This document shows, piece by piece, positions 1 to 9,806 of a DNA stretch of 64,000 bases. This stretch comes from Miscanthus floridulus (taxonomy: Eukaryota > Streptophyta > Magnoliopsida > Poales > Poaceae). Under the pieces are notes generated by a model. The model was not told where the DNA came from and did not search any database. It saw nothing but the letters and a program-made list of their open reading frames with translations. Location of the stretch: the NCBI RefSeq assembly GCF_019320115.1, contig NC_089591.1, positions 57,722,078 through 57,786,077 on the forward strand, written 5' to 3'. The position numbers were made by a program, and so were the translations under genes. Position 1 is the stretch's first letter. Each line of letters starts with the position of its first letter.

Positions 1-235
1 TTGCTTGGACATCGGCAACGATTGGCTGGGGGGCATCGACACTTGTTGGTTGTGAAGCTTGGGCATCTGGTACGTTTGCCGATGTACCCAATTGTTGCTG
101 CAAAACAAGTGTAAGATATGATATTTAACAGATAAAATGTAAAGTCAAGAAGCTACCTCTGAAGGAGTGGTGCTTGATATCGGCGGAATTGCCGATGACG
201 ATCCCGTAGCAGCTCTTACCCCCTGATGATTAAGG

Positions 236-475
236 TTAATATAGTTTGTGATCGGCATAAGTGAAAATAAACAAGGTTGTTACCTTAAAGGCTTTGACCA
301 AGGTTGTAGCAGCGGCCGATGGGGTAGCCCTGGATGTAGCCAATTTGGACTTAGAAGTGATGGTCTTAGTACGAATCTTCTGGTGGGTCAAAGCGGCTAA
401 GGTGGGAGCGTTGTAGCCGATCGGCGATGTTGGGGAAACAGGCCGGAGGTTGAAGGGTTTCCCACTTTTGCTCAC
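236..475 (-). CDS. Possible 3' exon of the antisense PMD gene
   Basis: A 79-codon minus-strand frame downstream of the PMD exon. It is rich in Ser, Thr, Ala, Lys and Pro, like the low-complexity tails of PMD transposon proteins. A donor-like GGTAACAACC follows the codons for KAFK, so the frame is probably shorter as an exon. Bases 1-235 may hold further exons of the same gene running out of the window. No domain is recognised. Confidence 0.3.
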   Translation of the reverse strand: MSKSGKPFNLRPVSPTSPIGYNAPTLAALTHQKIRTKTITSKSKLATSRATPSAAATTLVKAFKVTTLFIFTYADHKLY

Positions 476-514
476 CGATGGTGCTGGGTTGTTAACCTGT
501 TACAAGGGAATCAG

Positions 515-1804
515 TTACTGATAAATGAAAGGAAAAGCAGAAGGGAGTTCAAGGAAACTTACCGCGTCGTCAGGGATGGCATATTCAGAGTCGATCATGT
601 GCCGATATGTGTGAGCAGAAGTCGCGAACAGTTGCTCTTTCCACTCTCGCCACCATTGCTTGTATGACTCGGTGATGAAAGATATTGGTGTCCAGGTGGA
701 TATATCAACATCTGTGGTATCGGCATCAGGAGAAAGTTGTACTACCTTGTTCCAGTCTGTTCCGCAGGTGATTGTTTCCCTGGGTTTGATCACATCGGCA
801 AAGCAGAGTTTGATTGGCAGTTGCCCAAAAGCCAATTGGCGGGATACTGCCGATGGGTTGTAAAATTCATATGTAATGTTGGTGTTTTTCCCGCTGCCGA
901 ATGTGTTTACTGGAATTGCCCTGGGAGTGATGATAGCCATCATGAGCTCATTATCTTGATTCAGAGTGTCATCGGCAAAGTTGAAAAGAAGGGGGAATCT
1001 GTTTTCTTCGTCGATATAAGGCACCCAGGCCCTATGATCACGAGAAAGACCATTATAGAAGCTTTGAAAGAATCTGCCGATTTGGTCTTCGTTGGCTTCT
1101 GTTCCAGGAAGGACAATTATGGCTTCACCAAAATTGAGGGGTGAGCGTGTTGCCGATTCATCATCCCCGAGCACATAATCTTCAGCAATTTCTCGTGGGA
1201 ATTGTTGAGCAAAAAAGTCCCATTGCAAACGTTTGTGCATATGGGCATTCAGCCACATGTTGATGAACCACCACGGGCCTCCCAGGTTGCCGATGGGTTC
1301 GCCAAGCAGAAGTTTCTGAGACACTTGGTGAAGAAGATGATAAGTGGAGCTCAGAAGGTATCGGCCAAGAGGAAACCTTACGCCATTAGCCAGAAGTTCA
1401 GCTGCAGGGAGGAAGGCGTTGGTTGGTCCTACTGATCGACCACAGAAGATAAATTTTTCTAACCACATATTCAGGAATGTGGCATGTTCCCTCTGGCTAG
1501 GTGTCCCGGTTTTCTGGTATTCTTGAATATATCCTGTCCAACCGCCGATGTTACGGGTATTCACTCTATATTCAGGCTTTCTACCATAGATGGAGCCTTC
1601 ATCGGCAGTTGAGATGTCCAAGCCAGTAAGCATGTGGACATCGGCAAGGGTAGGGGTAGCTGGGCCATGTCCAAACATAAAAGTATTGGTCGTATCTGAC
1701 CAGAAATAAGCAGCTGCAATTATCATTGATTCATTTTTCTGCATATCGGCAATAGAGAGCCTGATACATTGGTCTAACTTTCGTTCTGCCCAGTATACTT
1801 GCAT
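515..1804 (-). CDS. Plant mobile domain (aminotransferase-like PMD) protein, main exon, antisense in a retrotransposon
   Basis: A 429-residue open frame with no interruption. It matches the plant mobile domain family (PMD, the aminotransferase-like domain found in MAIN/MAIL proteins and in many plant transposons). The supporting features are an N-terminal block with DVHMLTGLD (about residues 55-65), a central GGPWWFINMWLNAHM block (about 175-190), and further aromatic-rich segments to the C-terminus. The function of PMD in transposons is unknown; the non-transposon relatives act in transcriptional silencing and development. The frame runs against the retrotransposon (sense is plus, from the LTR). 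It is probably one exon of a longer gene, because a smaller minus-strand frame precedes it (2064-2270) and another follows it (236-475). The length and intactness suggest recent function or recent insertion. The start used is the first ATG, but an upstream splice could extend it. Confidence 0.72.
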   Translation of the reverse strand: MQVYWAERKLDQCIRLSIADMQKNESMIIAAAYFWSDTTNTFMFGHGPATPTLADVHMLTGLDISTADEGSIYGRKPEYRVNTRNIGGWTGYIQEYQKTGTPSQREHATFLNMWLEKFIFCGRSVGPTNAFLPAAELLANGVRFPLGRYLLSSTYHLLHQVSQKLLLGEPIGNLGGPWWFINMWLNAHMHKRLQWDFFAQQFPREIAEDYVLGDDESATRSPLNFGEAIIVLPGTEANEDQIGRFFQSFYNGLSRDHRAWVPYIDEENRFPLLFNFADDTLNQDNELMMAIITPRAIPVNTFGSGKNTNITYEFYNPSAVSRQLAFGQLPIKLCFADVIKPRETITCGTDWNKVVQLSPDADTTDVDISTWTPISFITESYKQWWREWKEQLFATSAHTYRHMIDSEYAIPDDAVSFLELPSAFPFIYQ

Positions 1805-2063
1805 CGATCTAGTTAACCCTCAAATACCAATCTTTCCACCCTTTGGTGGTTTTGGGCCAAGATCGGAATGTGTCTTTCCACAAGTTCAGAGAGAAATTTT
1901 GGGCTCTAAAGGGGATTCTGTTAACCTCTGCGTTGATCAGATCGGTTGGATCTGGGTTGCCCATTGGTCCAAGGCATTGGACGTGTGGCTGATCGGTTGG
2001 GATAATTAATTTGTTGCGCAGTTCCTAAGGTTATGGAATCCAGAAGACAGAAGAAAGGAAAAA

Positions 2064-2270
2064 TCAGCAACTGAATAAATTTGCAAAAAGATCAAAGTAA
2101 AAGGTAATGGAAGTGGAGCGAACCGCGGGGACGTCGAAGTTGATGGCCATTGTCTTGAGGAAGGTGGAGATACGAGCCGGGAACTTGAAGTTAGCGCCGG
2201 AGAAGGGTTCTTGTTGGTTGAGGTCGTGCGGTTGTTCGTCGGAGTCGCCGCCGGAGAGAGAGAATGCCAA
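2064..2270 (-). CDS. Possible 5' exon of the antisense PMD gene
   Basis: A 68-codon minus-strand frame starting MAFSLSGGDSDEQ lies upstream of the PMD exon in its transcription direction. It contains a short PARISTFLKTM segment, which looks like the N-terminal leader of PMD proteins, but I do not recognise a domain. The link to the main exon by splicing is inferred from order and strand only. Confidence 0.35.
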   Translation of the reverse strand: MAFSLSGGDSDEQPHDLNQQEPFSGANFKFPARISTFLKTMAINFDVPAVRSTSITFYFDLFANLFSC

Positions 2271-2740
2271 GGATTGGAGGCTGAAGATAGAAAATGAGGG
2301 TTCCGGAGAAATCTATTTATAAGCCGCCCAGAATAAGGGTATTTTGGACTTATCTCTATGACGCGCGCATATAGGTCAAGGCGGTGCAGAGGGATATGGT
2401 AACTATTCGCGCGATAATCAGGGGATTGTACAGATGAGTTGATAACAAGTAATCATGACTTGGAAGGGATATCGATACATGATATTTTAATTCTGAAAAT
2501 GGCAGCATTATCATGTTAAGATCTTGCCGATGGGTTATTGTTTTGGTATCTCAATCATAATCAAGGTAAGAGTGGTTGGCGATTGTGCGATATTTACTGA
2601 AGTGCGTGAATCAAGATTAGATTTGATTGGATTTGATAACGAATCAAGTTTTGGCTTGGAGAATGAGTTACGGTAATTGGGCGAAGGCAAGCGTTATCTG
2701 GAGTAAATTTCGGAGCATTAATGGTTTTATACTCCGAAAT

Positions 2741-2751
2741 TGGGGGGCATG
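2741..2751 (+). other. Polypurine tract of the LTR element
   Basis: TTGGGGGGCAT immediately precedes the TGTTGA start of the LTR. A G-run directly 5' of a 3' LTR is the expected plus-strand priming site of reverse transcription and identifies the following LTR as the 3' copy. Confidence 0.65.
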
Positions 2752-3579
2752 TGTTGACACCGTTTTTTTGCACGTGTCAAAATAATCGGAGTGGACTAAT
2801 CGGCAAGGGGAAAGTTATTGAATACTTTGATAGCCAATGAAAGCCAGTTTGTAAAAATAGTTGCCGATAGCTGGTGATGATCGATGGAAAGGTTGATGAA
2901 ACAGGGAGTATGCCGATGAAAGAAGACTTGAAGACTACTGCCGATGAAACAGGGAGTATGCCGATGAAGGAAGACTTGAAGACTACTGCCGATGAAGCAG
3001 GGAGTATGCCGATGAAGGAAGACTTGAAGCCTACTGCCGATGAAATAGGGAGTATGCCGATGGGAAGGAGGACAGTGAGATTTCCATCGTAATTGAGGCG
3101 GACAGGGAAATAGATAGGAGTTGATTTCCTTTTCTGTATTTGTTAGGTTATGATTCGTGTAAGAGTCACGTGTTTCCTTAGATATGGGATTGGTGTCCTA
3201 GTTGTGTTTGGTTGTGTCTCTTTAGATCAGGGTATAAATATGGAGTAAGGGGCAATGTAATAGAATATATCAATCAATATCAAAACCAACTTTTACTCCT
3301 ATTTGCATCTACTTTTCGGCGACTTCGTCAATTTGCATATTTTCCTTTTTACGAGTTCTCATTGATTCGGCGAGCTGCATCGCTTCAGTGCGATCTTCGG
3401 CGATTCTCGAGTTCCGCGTGAGCACCTCTTGGCCGTGACTTCCGGGCGTATCGCTGTTGTCAGGACCAAAGTGTTCGTTTCTTCATCCTTGTCGATTAGC
3501 AGGTCAAATCGACTGGCACGCTTTGGATATCGATTCGGGTATTAGCCCTTTGTGTTTGCAGATCACTTTTGCATCAACA
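2752..3579 (+). repeat. 3' LTR, 828 bp, with TATA box and internal minisatellite
   Basis: The unit starts TGTTGACACC and ends GCATCAACA, so it has the 6-bp terminal inverted repeat TGTTGA/TCAACA and the canonical TG..CA ends. A TATA-like element GGTATAAATATGG lies at about 3230-3243, in the right place for the U3/R boundary. The LTR contains a 48-bp minisatellite in U3. Its partner 5' LTR is outside the window, so age cannot be estimated here and the target-site duplication cannot be confirmed. Confidence 0.82.
2895..3066 (+). repeat. 48-bp minisatellite, about 3.6 copies, inside the LTR
   Basis: Copies begin at 2895, 2943, 2991 and 3039, exactly 48 bp apart, each starting GATGAAAYAGGGAGTATGCC or a one-base variant. 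The last copy is cut short. Because 48 is divisible by three, the array also reads as a repeated 16-residue peptide in an open frame (2874-3092), but that frame sits in LTR U3 and I do not regard it as a gene. Confidence 0.92.
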
Positions 3580-4398
3580 ATATTCATGGAGTGTAGCTTG
3601 TGAGCCTTATTGTCCACAGTATTGGTTCACCAAATTAGTGCTTTGTGAACAAAGTCGATGACCTAAATGAAAGTGTACCAATAGATGTCGATGACAACAA
3701 TCCCATGGGGGTCGACAACAATCTCAAGGATCTTTTGGAGATTCACAACGATCCCATGGAGGTCGACTAGGATCTGCATGGAGAATGATGAATTATGCAA
3801 CCAATGATGTACATATGAAGGCCTTTTAACTTTTACATAGTGTCGGCCTAATTAGTATCTGCATTTTAGCTTTCGACATGCTTGTTAGCTTGGTAGTGTC
3901 CACCTACTTTTTCAGTATGAATGTATGAAACTCAAGTTGGATTCCTTTCAATCCGAGAGTACTGGCATTGTGCTTTACTTATGTTTTCTAAAGTGTGTAT
4001 TTTAGCTTTCTTTCAGTGTAAATCTATGTGTCTTATTATCCACCATCGAACTCAAGTTGGCTTCCTTTCAATTTGAGTATTGCAATTGTGCTTTTCTTAG
4101 TTTTCTAAGTGCGTAGTTTTGCTTTGTTTCAATGCCAAACGTTAAGATTATGTGCCATAGTGTTCATCATCATATCATATGAAGGTCTCTAGGTGGTAAT
4201 AGGACCTAGCAGTCGGTGAAGGTACTATGCATTCACCGCCGCTTAGTTGCAAAATTTCTAATCCCACATTTGAACCCTCCCATGCGGAACTGATGAAAGT
4301 TCGATTCCCGTGTGCCGTAAAAGTTACACAGAGAGCAAGCAACCCCTACTCCAACATCCCCCCTAACCCCCCGGCACCCCACCCCACCGCTGTCCTCC
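3580..4398. other. Unassigned flank between two LTR elements
   Basis: Low-complexity T-rich sequence without a convincing reading frame. Two similar blocks (about 3925-4010 and 4045-4130), both containing CTCAAGTTGG, CTTCCTTTCAAT and TTGTGCTTTWCTTA-like words, suggest a degenerate local duplication. The end, about 4365-4403, is a C-rich tract where the following Copia element inserted. Confidence 0.4.
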
Positions 4399-4403
4399 CT
4401 CCC
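4399..4403. repeat. Target-site duplication CTCCC, left copy
   Basis: CTCCC lies directly before the LTR start TGAAAGCCC. The same five bases follow the 3' LTR end at 11680-11684. Both lie in a C-rich tract, so chance matching is easier than usual, but the position at both exact ends supports it. Confidence 0.8.
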
Positions 4404-6372
4404 TGAAAGCCCTAGTTTAGTTTTGGATAATTGATGAAACCTATGCACTAACCTTTGTCATGAATTGTAATATGAGCTAGGTTGGTGCATCCAAGTGATG
4501 AGCTTTGTGGCATTCAAATGGTGATGTTGATCACTTGAAATGATGAAGATAGCCACATGTGATGATGATCAAGTGCTCAACTTGGAAAAGAAAAAAGAGA
4601 AAAACAAAACCCTATGAAAATAAAGGCAAAGGTATAAATAGGGGTTTTATTTTGGTGATCAAGACACTATAGAAAGTGTGATCACATTTACAGTAGATGG
4701 CCTTACTATTAAGAGGGGTTCTTAACTAGACAATTCGGTCATCTAGTGCCACTAGGTGTTGGACTTCGTGCATTGCATTTAGGCCTAGTGCACATCGGAG
4801 AGCGAGCAAAAATATTTATGGAAAATGTTTTGAGAAATGCTAACTTGACTCTAATATGTTTTGAGATAACACTTTGAGAGTTAGCATCGCTTGCGGGGAG
4901 TAGCTCGAGTTGACGTGGATTGAATTACACAAAAGTTTGCAACTTAGTGAGCTAGTGGAGGTGCCTCAGTGGCACCGCCACCCCCTGTTTGGTGGCACAA
5001 CCACCCCTAGGGCGATGCCCACCTAGGCTCAGCAGAGAAGGGCCAAGAGCGACCGGTTTGGGGTGGTCACCAGACACACCGGTGTACACCGCCTTGGGTG
5101 CAGCAGTGCACCGCCTGGTCACCACCACTGGGTGTTCGGTGCCACCACCATTTTCCTCTAGAGACGGGCGCAACAAGGGAGGTCATCGCCATGGTGATGG
5201 TGGTGCACCGCCCCATTTTTCTAGAGAGGATAGGTTTTGGGGAGTTGGTTGGGATGGTCACTGCCACCCTTATGGCGGTGCCACCGCCATGCCATGTCCA
5301 GTGACCAACGACTAGTTTTCTAGCCGTTGGGAAGTGACCATTGGGGCACCACCACCCCAAGGGCGGTCTACCACCACCATGTCCGGTGCCCCCACACAGA
5401 CACCTCCAAGGGGTACAACTTCTCTATTTGCTTGTGTGGCTAAAAATAGAGGGTGTGGCTAGCTTTGGCCACTCTCTTAGAACCTCATACACTTGTGCAC
5501 ACCCTTTGGAAGCTGAGCAACACACTCCACTCACTTGTTCACTTGATTTCATCATCTTGAGTGAGATTGAAGAGCCTCTAGTGCATTGCATTGAGTTGCA
5601 TCATCTTGTGGCACTAGTTGAGTGATTTGGTCTAGTTGTGAGCTTGTTACTCTTGGTGTTTGCCAACACCTAGATAGCTTGATGATTGGAGGATCGTTGA
5701 GCAGAGTTGGTGATTGTCTCCGGCCTCGATCGATTACTTGTGAGGGGTCTTGTGCCTTCCCTGATGGAGCGCCAAAGGCAACCCAAGTAAATTGCTCATG
5801 TCATTGAGCTACCTCACTTGTGGGTAGGTTCTTACGGTGTCTAATTGTGTGGATGAGGTTCATGCAACATCTCTTAGCTGCTGAGCCACCAAGTGTTAGT
5901 CAACACAACGGGGACTAATGTGCCGGCAAGCATGTGAACCTCGAGAGAAAAAACACTTGTCTCTTGCCATTGACATTCTCCTGGTGATTGTATTGGTGAT
6001 CTTGTTGTGATTGGTTCATCCCTCTACATGGCGGTATAAACATCCCACTCACTCCTTTACTTACTTGCAAAGTAGTTGTATGAAGCTCTTTAGTGTAACT
6101 AGTTTTGAGAGCTTTTTTGCTTGCTAGTTTAGTATCACCTAGTTGAGCTCTTTAGTGTAGACTTGTTAAGAGCTCCTAGTGAGTAGTGACATAGCCATTG
6201 TTTGTGCCTTGTGATCATAGCAACTAGAATTGTTCGATAGGTGGCTTGCAACCCTTGTAGAGCTAGAGCAAAATTGCATTTCACCATTTAGTGTACTAAC
6301 CTCTTGCTCTAGTGTATTTGTAGAAATTTTTATAGGCTATTCACCCCCCCTCTAGCCATTTAGGACCTTTTA
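4404..6372 (+). repeat. 5' LTR of the Copia element, 1969 bp
   Basis: The LTR starts TGAAAGCCCTAG and ends CCTTTTA, where the 3' copy retains CCTTTCA. TATA-like GGTATAAATAGGGG is at about 4630-4643. Its last ~535 bp align nearly base for base with 11145-11679. The middle (about 4955-5420) is GC-rich and gives long overlapping open frames on both strands, which I treat as spurious LTR frames. The length is in the range known for SIRE/Maximus Copia elements. Confidence 0.85.
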
Positions 6373-6374
6373 AG

Positions 6375-6387
6375 TGGTATCGAAGCC
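6375..6387 (+). other. Primer-binding site, initiator tRNA-Met type
   Basis: TGGTATCGAAGCC begins two bases after the LTR end. The usual plant primer-binding site for initiator tRNA-Met starts TGGTATCAGAGC; the match is good over the first seven bases and the rest is altered. This fixes the LTR/internal boundary. Confidence 0.75.
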
Positions 6388-6432
6388 ATGGTCACCATTT
6401 GATTCAAGGCTTAACAACCTTCGGTGCAAAAT

Positions 6433-7404
6433 ATGGCTCAAATAGTGTTCCACCATGTTGGGGGTAAACCACCATTCTTTGATGGCACATCTTTTGATTA
6501 TTGGAAGAGAAAGATGAAGATGTACCTTGGTTCAATCAATGATAAGGTGTGGGATGCGGTAGACAATGAGTTTGTGGTCATTGACCCTACCAATCTCACC
6601 GACAATGACAAGATCAACAAGCAATGCAACACTATGGCACTCAACACAATATACAATGGCATTGATTCAAAAGTGTTTGAGCAAATCAAAGATCTTGAGA
6701 AGGCAAGTGAAGTTTGGGTGAAACTAGAAGAAACATATGAGGGCACTTCAATGGTAAAAAGTGTCAAACTCTATATACTCAAACACAAGCTATCAAACTT
6801 CAAGATCAAGGATGATGAGTTCATTCCGAAGATGTTCTATAGGCTACAAGTTATCATCAATGATCTCAATAGTTTGGGTGAGAAGGTGAAGGATGAGGAC
6901 TTCTCTCACAAGCTCTTGATGTGTTTACCAAAGAGATTCAAGATATTGAGAACTATCATCTTTAGAGGGGGATTAAAGGATGTCACTCTAAATGAGCTGC
7001 TTGGTGATGTGATGATCGAGGACCAATACAATAGTGATGGTGAAGAGCTTGCGAAGGAGGAAGACAAGAAGAAGAAGAGTGTGGCATTCAAGGCCGGCAC
7101 TTCATCATCCAAGAACAAGAGCAAGGGCAAGGCCAAGAAGGAAGAATCAAGTGATGAAGAATGCTCTCATGATGATAGTGATGATGAAGCACTAGTTCTC
7201 TTTGTGCACAAGTTTGGAAAGATGATGAAGAAGAAAGGCTATGGTGCAAGGAAGAGAAGAGATCACTTCAAGAACAAGGAGTATGTGAGGTTGTGCTACA
7301 AATGCAAGAGCCCCGATCATGTTGTAGTGAATTACCCTACAATAGTGACAATGAGGATAATGAGAAGAAGAAGAGCAAGAAAGAGAAGAAAGAGAAGAAG
7401 ATGA
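6433..7404 (+). pseudogene. Copia gag (UBN2-type capsid with broken zinc knuckle)
   Basis: The frame begins MAQIVFHHVGG (an upstream in-frame ATG at 6424 is also possible). It holds the UBN2 gag domain of Copia elements, with FDGTSFDYWKRKMKMYL near residues 15-35, followed by a long helical region and a Lys/Ser/Glu-rich linker. A CCHC zinc knuckle appears near residue 290 as CYKCKSPDHVVVNY, but the final Cys is replaced by Tyr, so the knuckle is broken. The frame then shifts into a Lys/Arg-rich run and ends at 7404, with further gag-like fragments in other frames to about 8470. Gag would package element RNA in the cytoplasm. This copy is not expected to work. Confidence 0.85.
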
Positions 7405-7787
7405 CCTTCAAGAAGAAGAAAAAGGGATAGTGATGCCTCCACCGATGATGATTCAAGTGATGATGACAAGGCCTCAAAGAAGAAGTCTCTAGCAAGCATT
7501 GCTATCAACAACATGCCTTCACTCTGACACTCCATCATGTTTCATAGCCAAGGTCTCCAAGGTAAAATATAATGAGAGTGAAAATATTGATAGTGAAAGT
7601 GAAAATGATAGTGATGATGATGAATTCTCAAATGAACAACTAATGAACATGCTAGAACAAGCCGACTAAATAATTAACAAGAAAAGCAAGAAGTGCAAAG
7701 CATTGCAAAAGAAGCTTAGTTCTCTTGAGCAATCCTTTGATGAGTTCAATGCTACTCATGAGAGGCTAGTGGAAACCCATTAGAAGC

Positions 7788-8144
7788 TTGGCAAAGCTCA
7801 CACCAGGCTTGAAAAAGTCTCACTCCTTGCTTCTTGAACAAGATAAGGAAAGGGTTATAGTATCATGTGATGTGGGCATAACATGTGACATTACTGAAGA
7901 ATCATTTTATGAACCTACTGTTGTTGCTCCCACTAACCCTTCTTGTAGCTCATCATCCACCACCGCTACCACTCCTACCTCTACTACTAGTGATGGTTTC
8001 ACTTGTGATGCCTCATTAATGGTTGAGAATGAGACTCTTAAGAGAGAGGTGGATGAGCTCATTCACGCCCTAGGCAAGGCCTATGGCGGTGAGGCCCGCT
8101 TGCTAAAGTGCTTGGGTAGCCAATGGTTCTCTCTTAACAAATAG
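7788..8144 (+). pseudogene. Gag C-terminal remnant
   Basis: A 118-codon frame with a Ser/Thr-rich middle and a helical end (ETLKREVDELIHALGKAYGG) of the kind found after the capsid domain in SIRE-type gag. It is separated from the main gag frame by stops and frameshifts. A second zinc-knuckle-like segment follows at about 8222-8270 (CNRCKQVGHLDQSC), in another frame. Confidence 0.6.
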
Positions 8145-8504
8145 GGATTAGGCTATACCCCAAGAAAGGCAAGGTGGCCTTTGCTACTTCTAAAGCTAGC
8201 TTTGTGAAGAGCAATGGTTAGTTTTGCAATAGATGCAAGCAAGTAGGGCACTTAGACCAATCTTGCATAAAGAACAAGAAAAAGAACAATGATAATGTAT
8301 CCTCAATTTGTTTTGATTCTTGTTACATGCTTACTAAGGGTGTGAATGGTGTAAAGGCTAAGCTCATTGGTACACCTATTGTGGGCTCAAATAAGAAAGC
8401 TATTTAGGTACCAAAGACCTTAGTAACTAACCTTTAAGGACCCCAGCAAGTTTGGGTACCTAAAAAGAATTAATTTTCTTTTGTACGTAAACTATAAAGC
8501 CAGA

Positions 8505-8725
8505 GAAAGGCATTGGGTGCTTGATAGTGGGTGCACACAACATATGACCGGTGATTCAAGAATGTTCAATTAAATCAACTCAAATGATGACAATGGGATT
8601 GATAGTATAACATTTAGTGATAATGACAAACGTAAACTCAAAGGGCTTGGTAAGATTGCAATATTCAATGACTTGAGCATTTCTAATGTGCTACTTGTAG
8701 AAAGCTTGAACTTCAACCTATAGTC
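8505..8725 (+). pseudogene. Copia aspartic protease remnant
   Basis: Reading from about 8510 gives HWVLDSGCTQHMTGD, where DSG is the retroviral-type aspartic protease active site in the form typical of Copia (W-x-L-D-S-G-C/A). The frame continues with recognisable protease sequence but contains stop codons near 8572 and 8720, so it is inactive. Confidence 0.75.
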
Positions 8726-8842
8726 GGTAGCTCAACTTTGTGATATTGGTTTCAAGTGCATATTTAGAGTTGATGATGTAGAGATCATAAGTGTAGATGG
8801 CTCTAATTTGATCTTCAAAGGCTTTAGATATGAGATCTATAC

Positions 8843-9646
8843 TTGGTTGATTTCAATGCTAGTGAAGCTCAATTGTCAACATGTTTACTCACTAAGTCTA
8901 GCATAGGTTGGTTATGGCATAGAAGGCTTGGTCATGTTGGAATGAAACAATTGAACAAGTTGATTAAGCATGATCTAGCTAGAGGCTTAAAAGATGTTAC
9001 ATTTGAGAAGGATAAGTTATGTAGTGCATGTCAAGCCAGAAAGCAAGTTGGTAACACACATCCTAAGAAGAGAATTATGAGCACATCTAAGGCATTTAAG
9101 TTGTTGCATATAGATTTGTTTGGGCCAACTACATATATAAGTATTGGTGGCAACAAGTATCGATTTGTGATAGTAGATGATTTCACTAGATATACATGAG
9201 TCTTTTTTCTTATTGACAAGAGTGATGTGTTTGCATCCCCCTTCAAAACATTCATCAAGAGAATTCATAATGAGTTTGAAACAACCATCAAGAAAGTGAG
9301 AAGTGACAATGGAAGTGAGTTCAAGAATACAAGAATTGATGAGCTTTATGATGAGTTTGGAATTAGGCATCAATTCTCAGCTAAGTACACTCCTCAATCA
9401 AATGGCCTAGTTGAGAGGAAGAATAGAACCTTGATTGATATGGCAAGATCAATGTTGAGTGAGTATAATGTGAGTCATTCATTTTGGGCCGAAGCAATCA
9501 ACATGGCTTGCTACTATAGCAGCCGACTCTATTGTCATCCATTGAAGGAGAAGACACCTTATGAGCTCTTGAATGATAGAAAGCCCAATATTGCATACTT
9601 TTGGGTTTTTGGTTGCAAATGCTACATATTGAAGAAATACACTTGA
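8843..9646 (+). pseudogene. Copia integrase (GAG-pre-integrase, zinc finger and catalytic core)
   Basis: The first part (8843-9199) holds the HHCC zinc-binding region: WHRRLGHVG and then CSACQARKQ, followed by the start of the catalytic core with LLHIDLFGP (first Asp). A TGA at 9197-9199 interrupts the frame after TRYT, where related proteins have Trp. The frame resumes downstream with VRSDNGSEF (second Asp), and YTPQSNGLVERKNRTL (catalytic Glu), so the DDE residues are present. The frame ends at 9646 and continues to about 9832 with the C-terminal domain (GYSTTSKTYRVWN). Nonsense changes make it non-functional. Confidence 0.9.
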
Positions 9647-9806
9647 TTGAGCAAGATTGAGAAGAAATGTGATGAAGGTTTCTTGCTTGGTTACTCTACT
9701 ACTAGCAAGACTTATAGAGTTTGGAATTTGGCTAGTGATACTCTTGAGGAGGTTCATGTAGAATTTGATGAAACCAATGGTTCCCAAGAGAAAGATGAGA
9801 ATCTAG

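Larger units (their letters stand above)
1..2751 (+). mobile_element. Internal region of an LTR retrotransposon, 5' part outside the window
   Basis: This stretch lies directly upstream of a complete 3' LTR (2752-3579) and ends in a purine-rich tract, so it is the 3' internal part of an LTR retrotransposon read on the plus strand. No gag or pol is visible in the visible portion. Its only recognisable coding content is an antisense plant-mobile-domain gene. The short word GCCGAT or ATCGGC recurs many times in the internal region and in the LTR, a shared composition that fits one element. The 5' LTR and boundary lie before base 1, so superfamily cannot be assigned; a Ty3/gypsy-type element is an inference. 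Confidence 0.7.

Noticed and set aside
2874..3092. Repetitive ORF across the 48-bp minisatellite
   Set aside because: It sits in LTR U3 and exists only because the repeat period is a multiple of three.
4952..5360. Overlapping GC-rich open frames on both strands
   Set aside because: They lie wholly inside the Copia 5' LTR, overlap in several frames and show no domain; high GC content removes stops.
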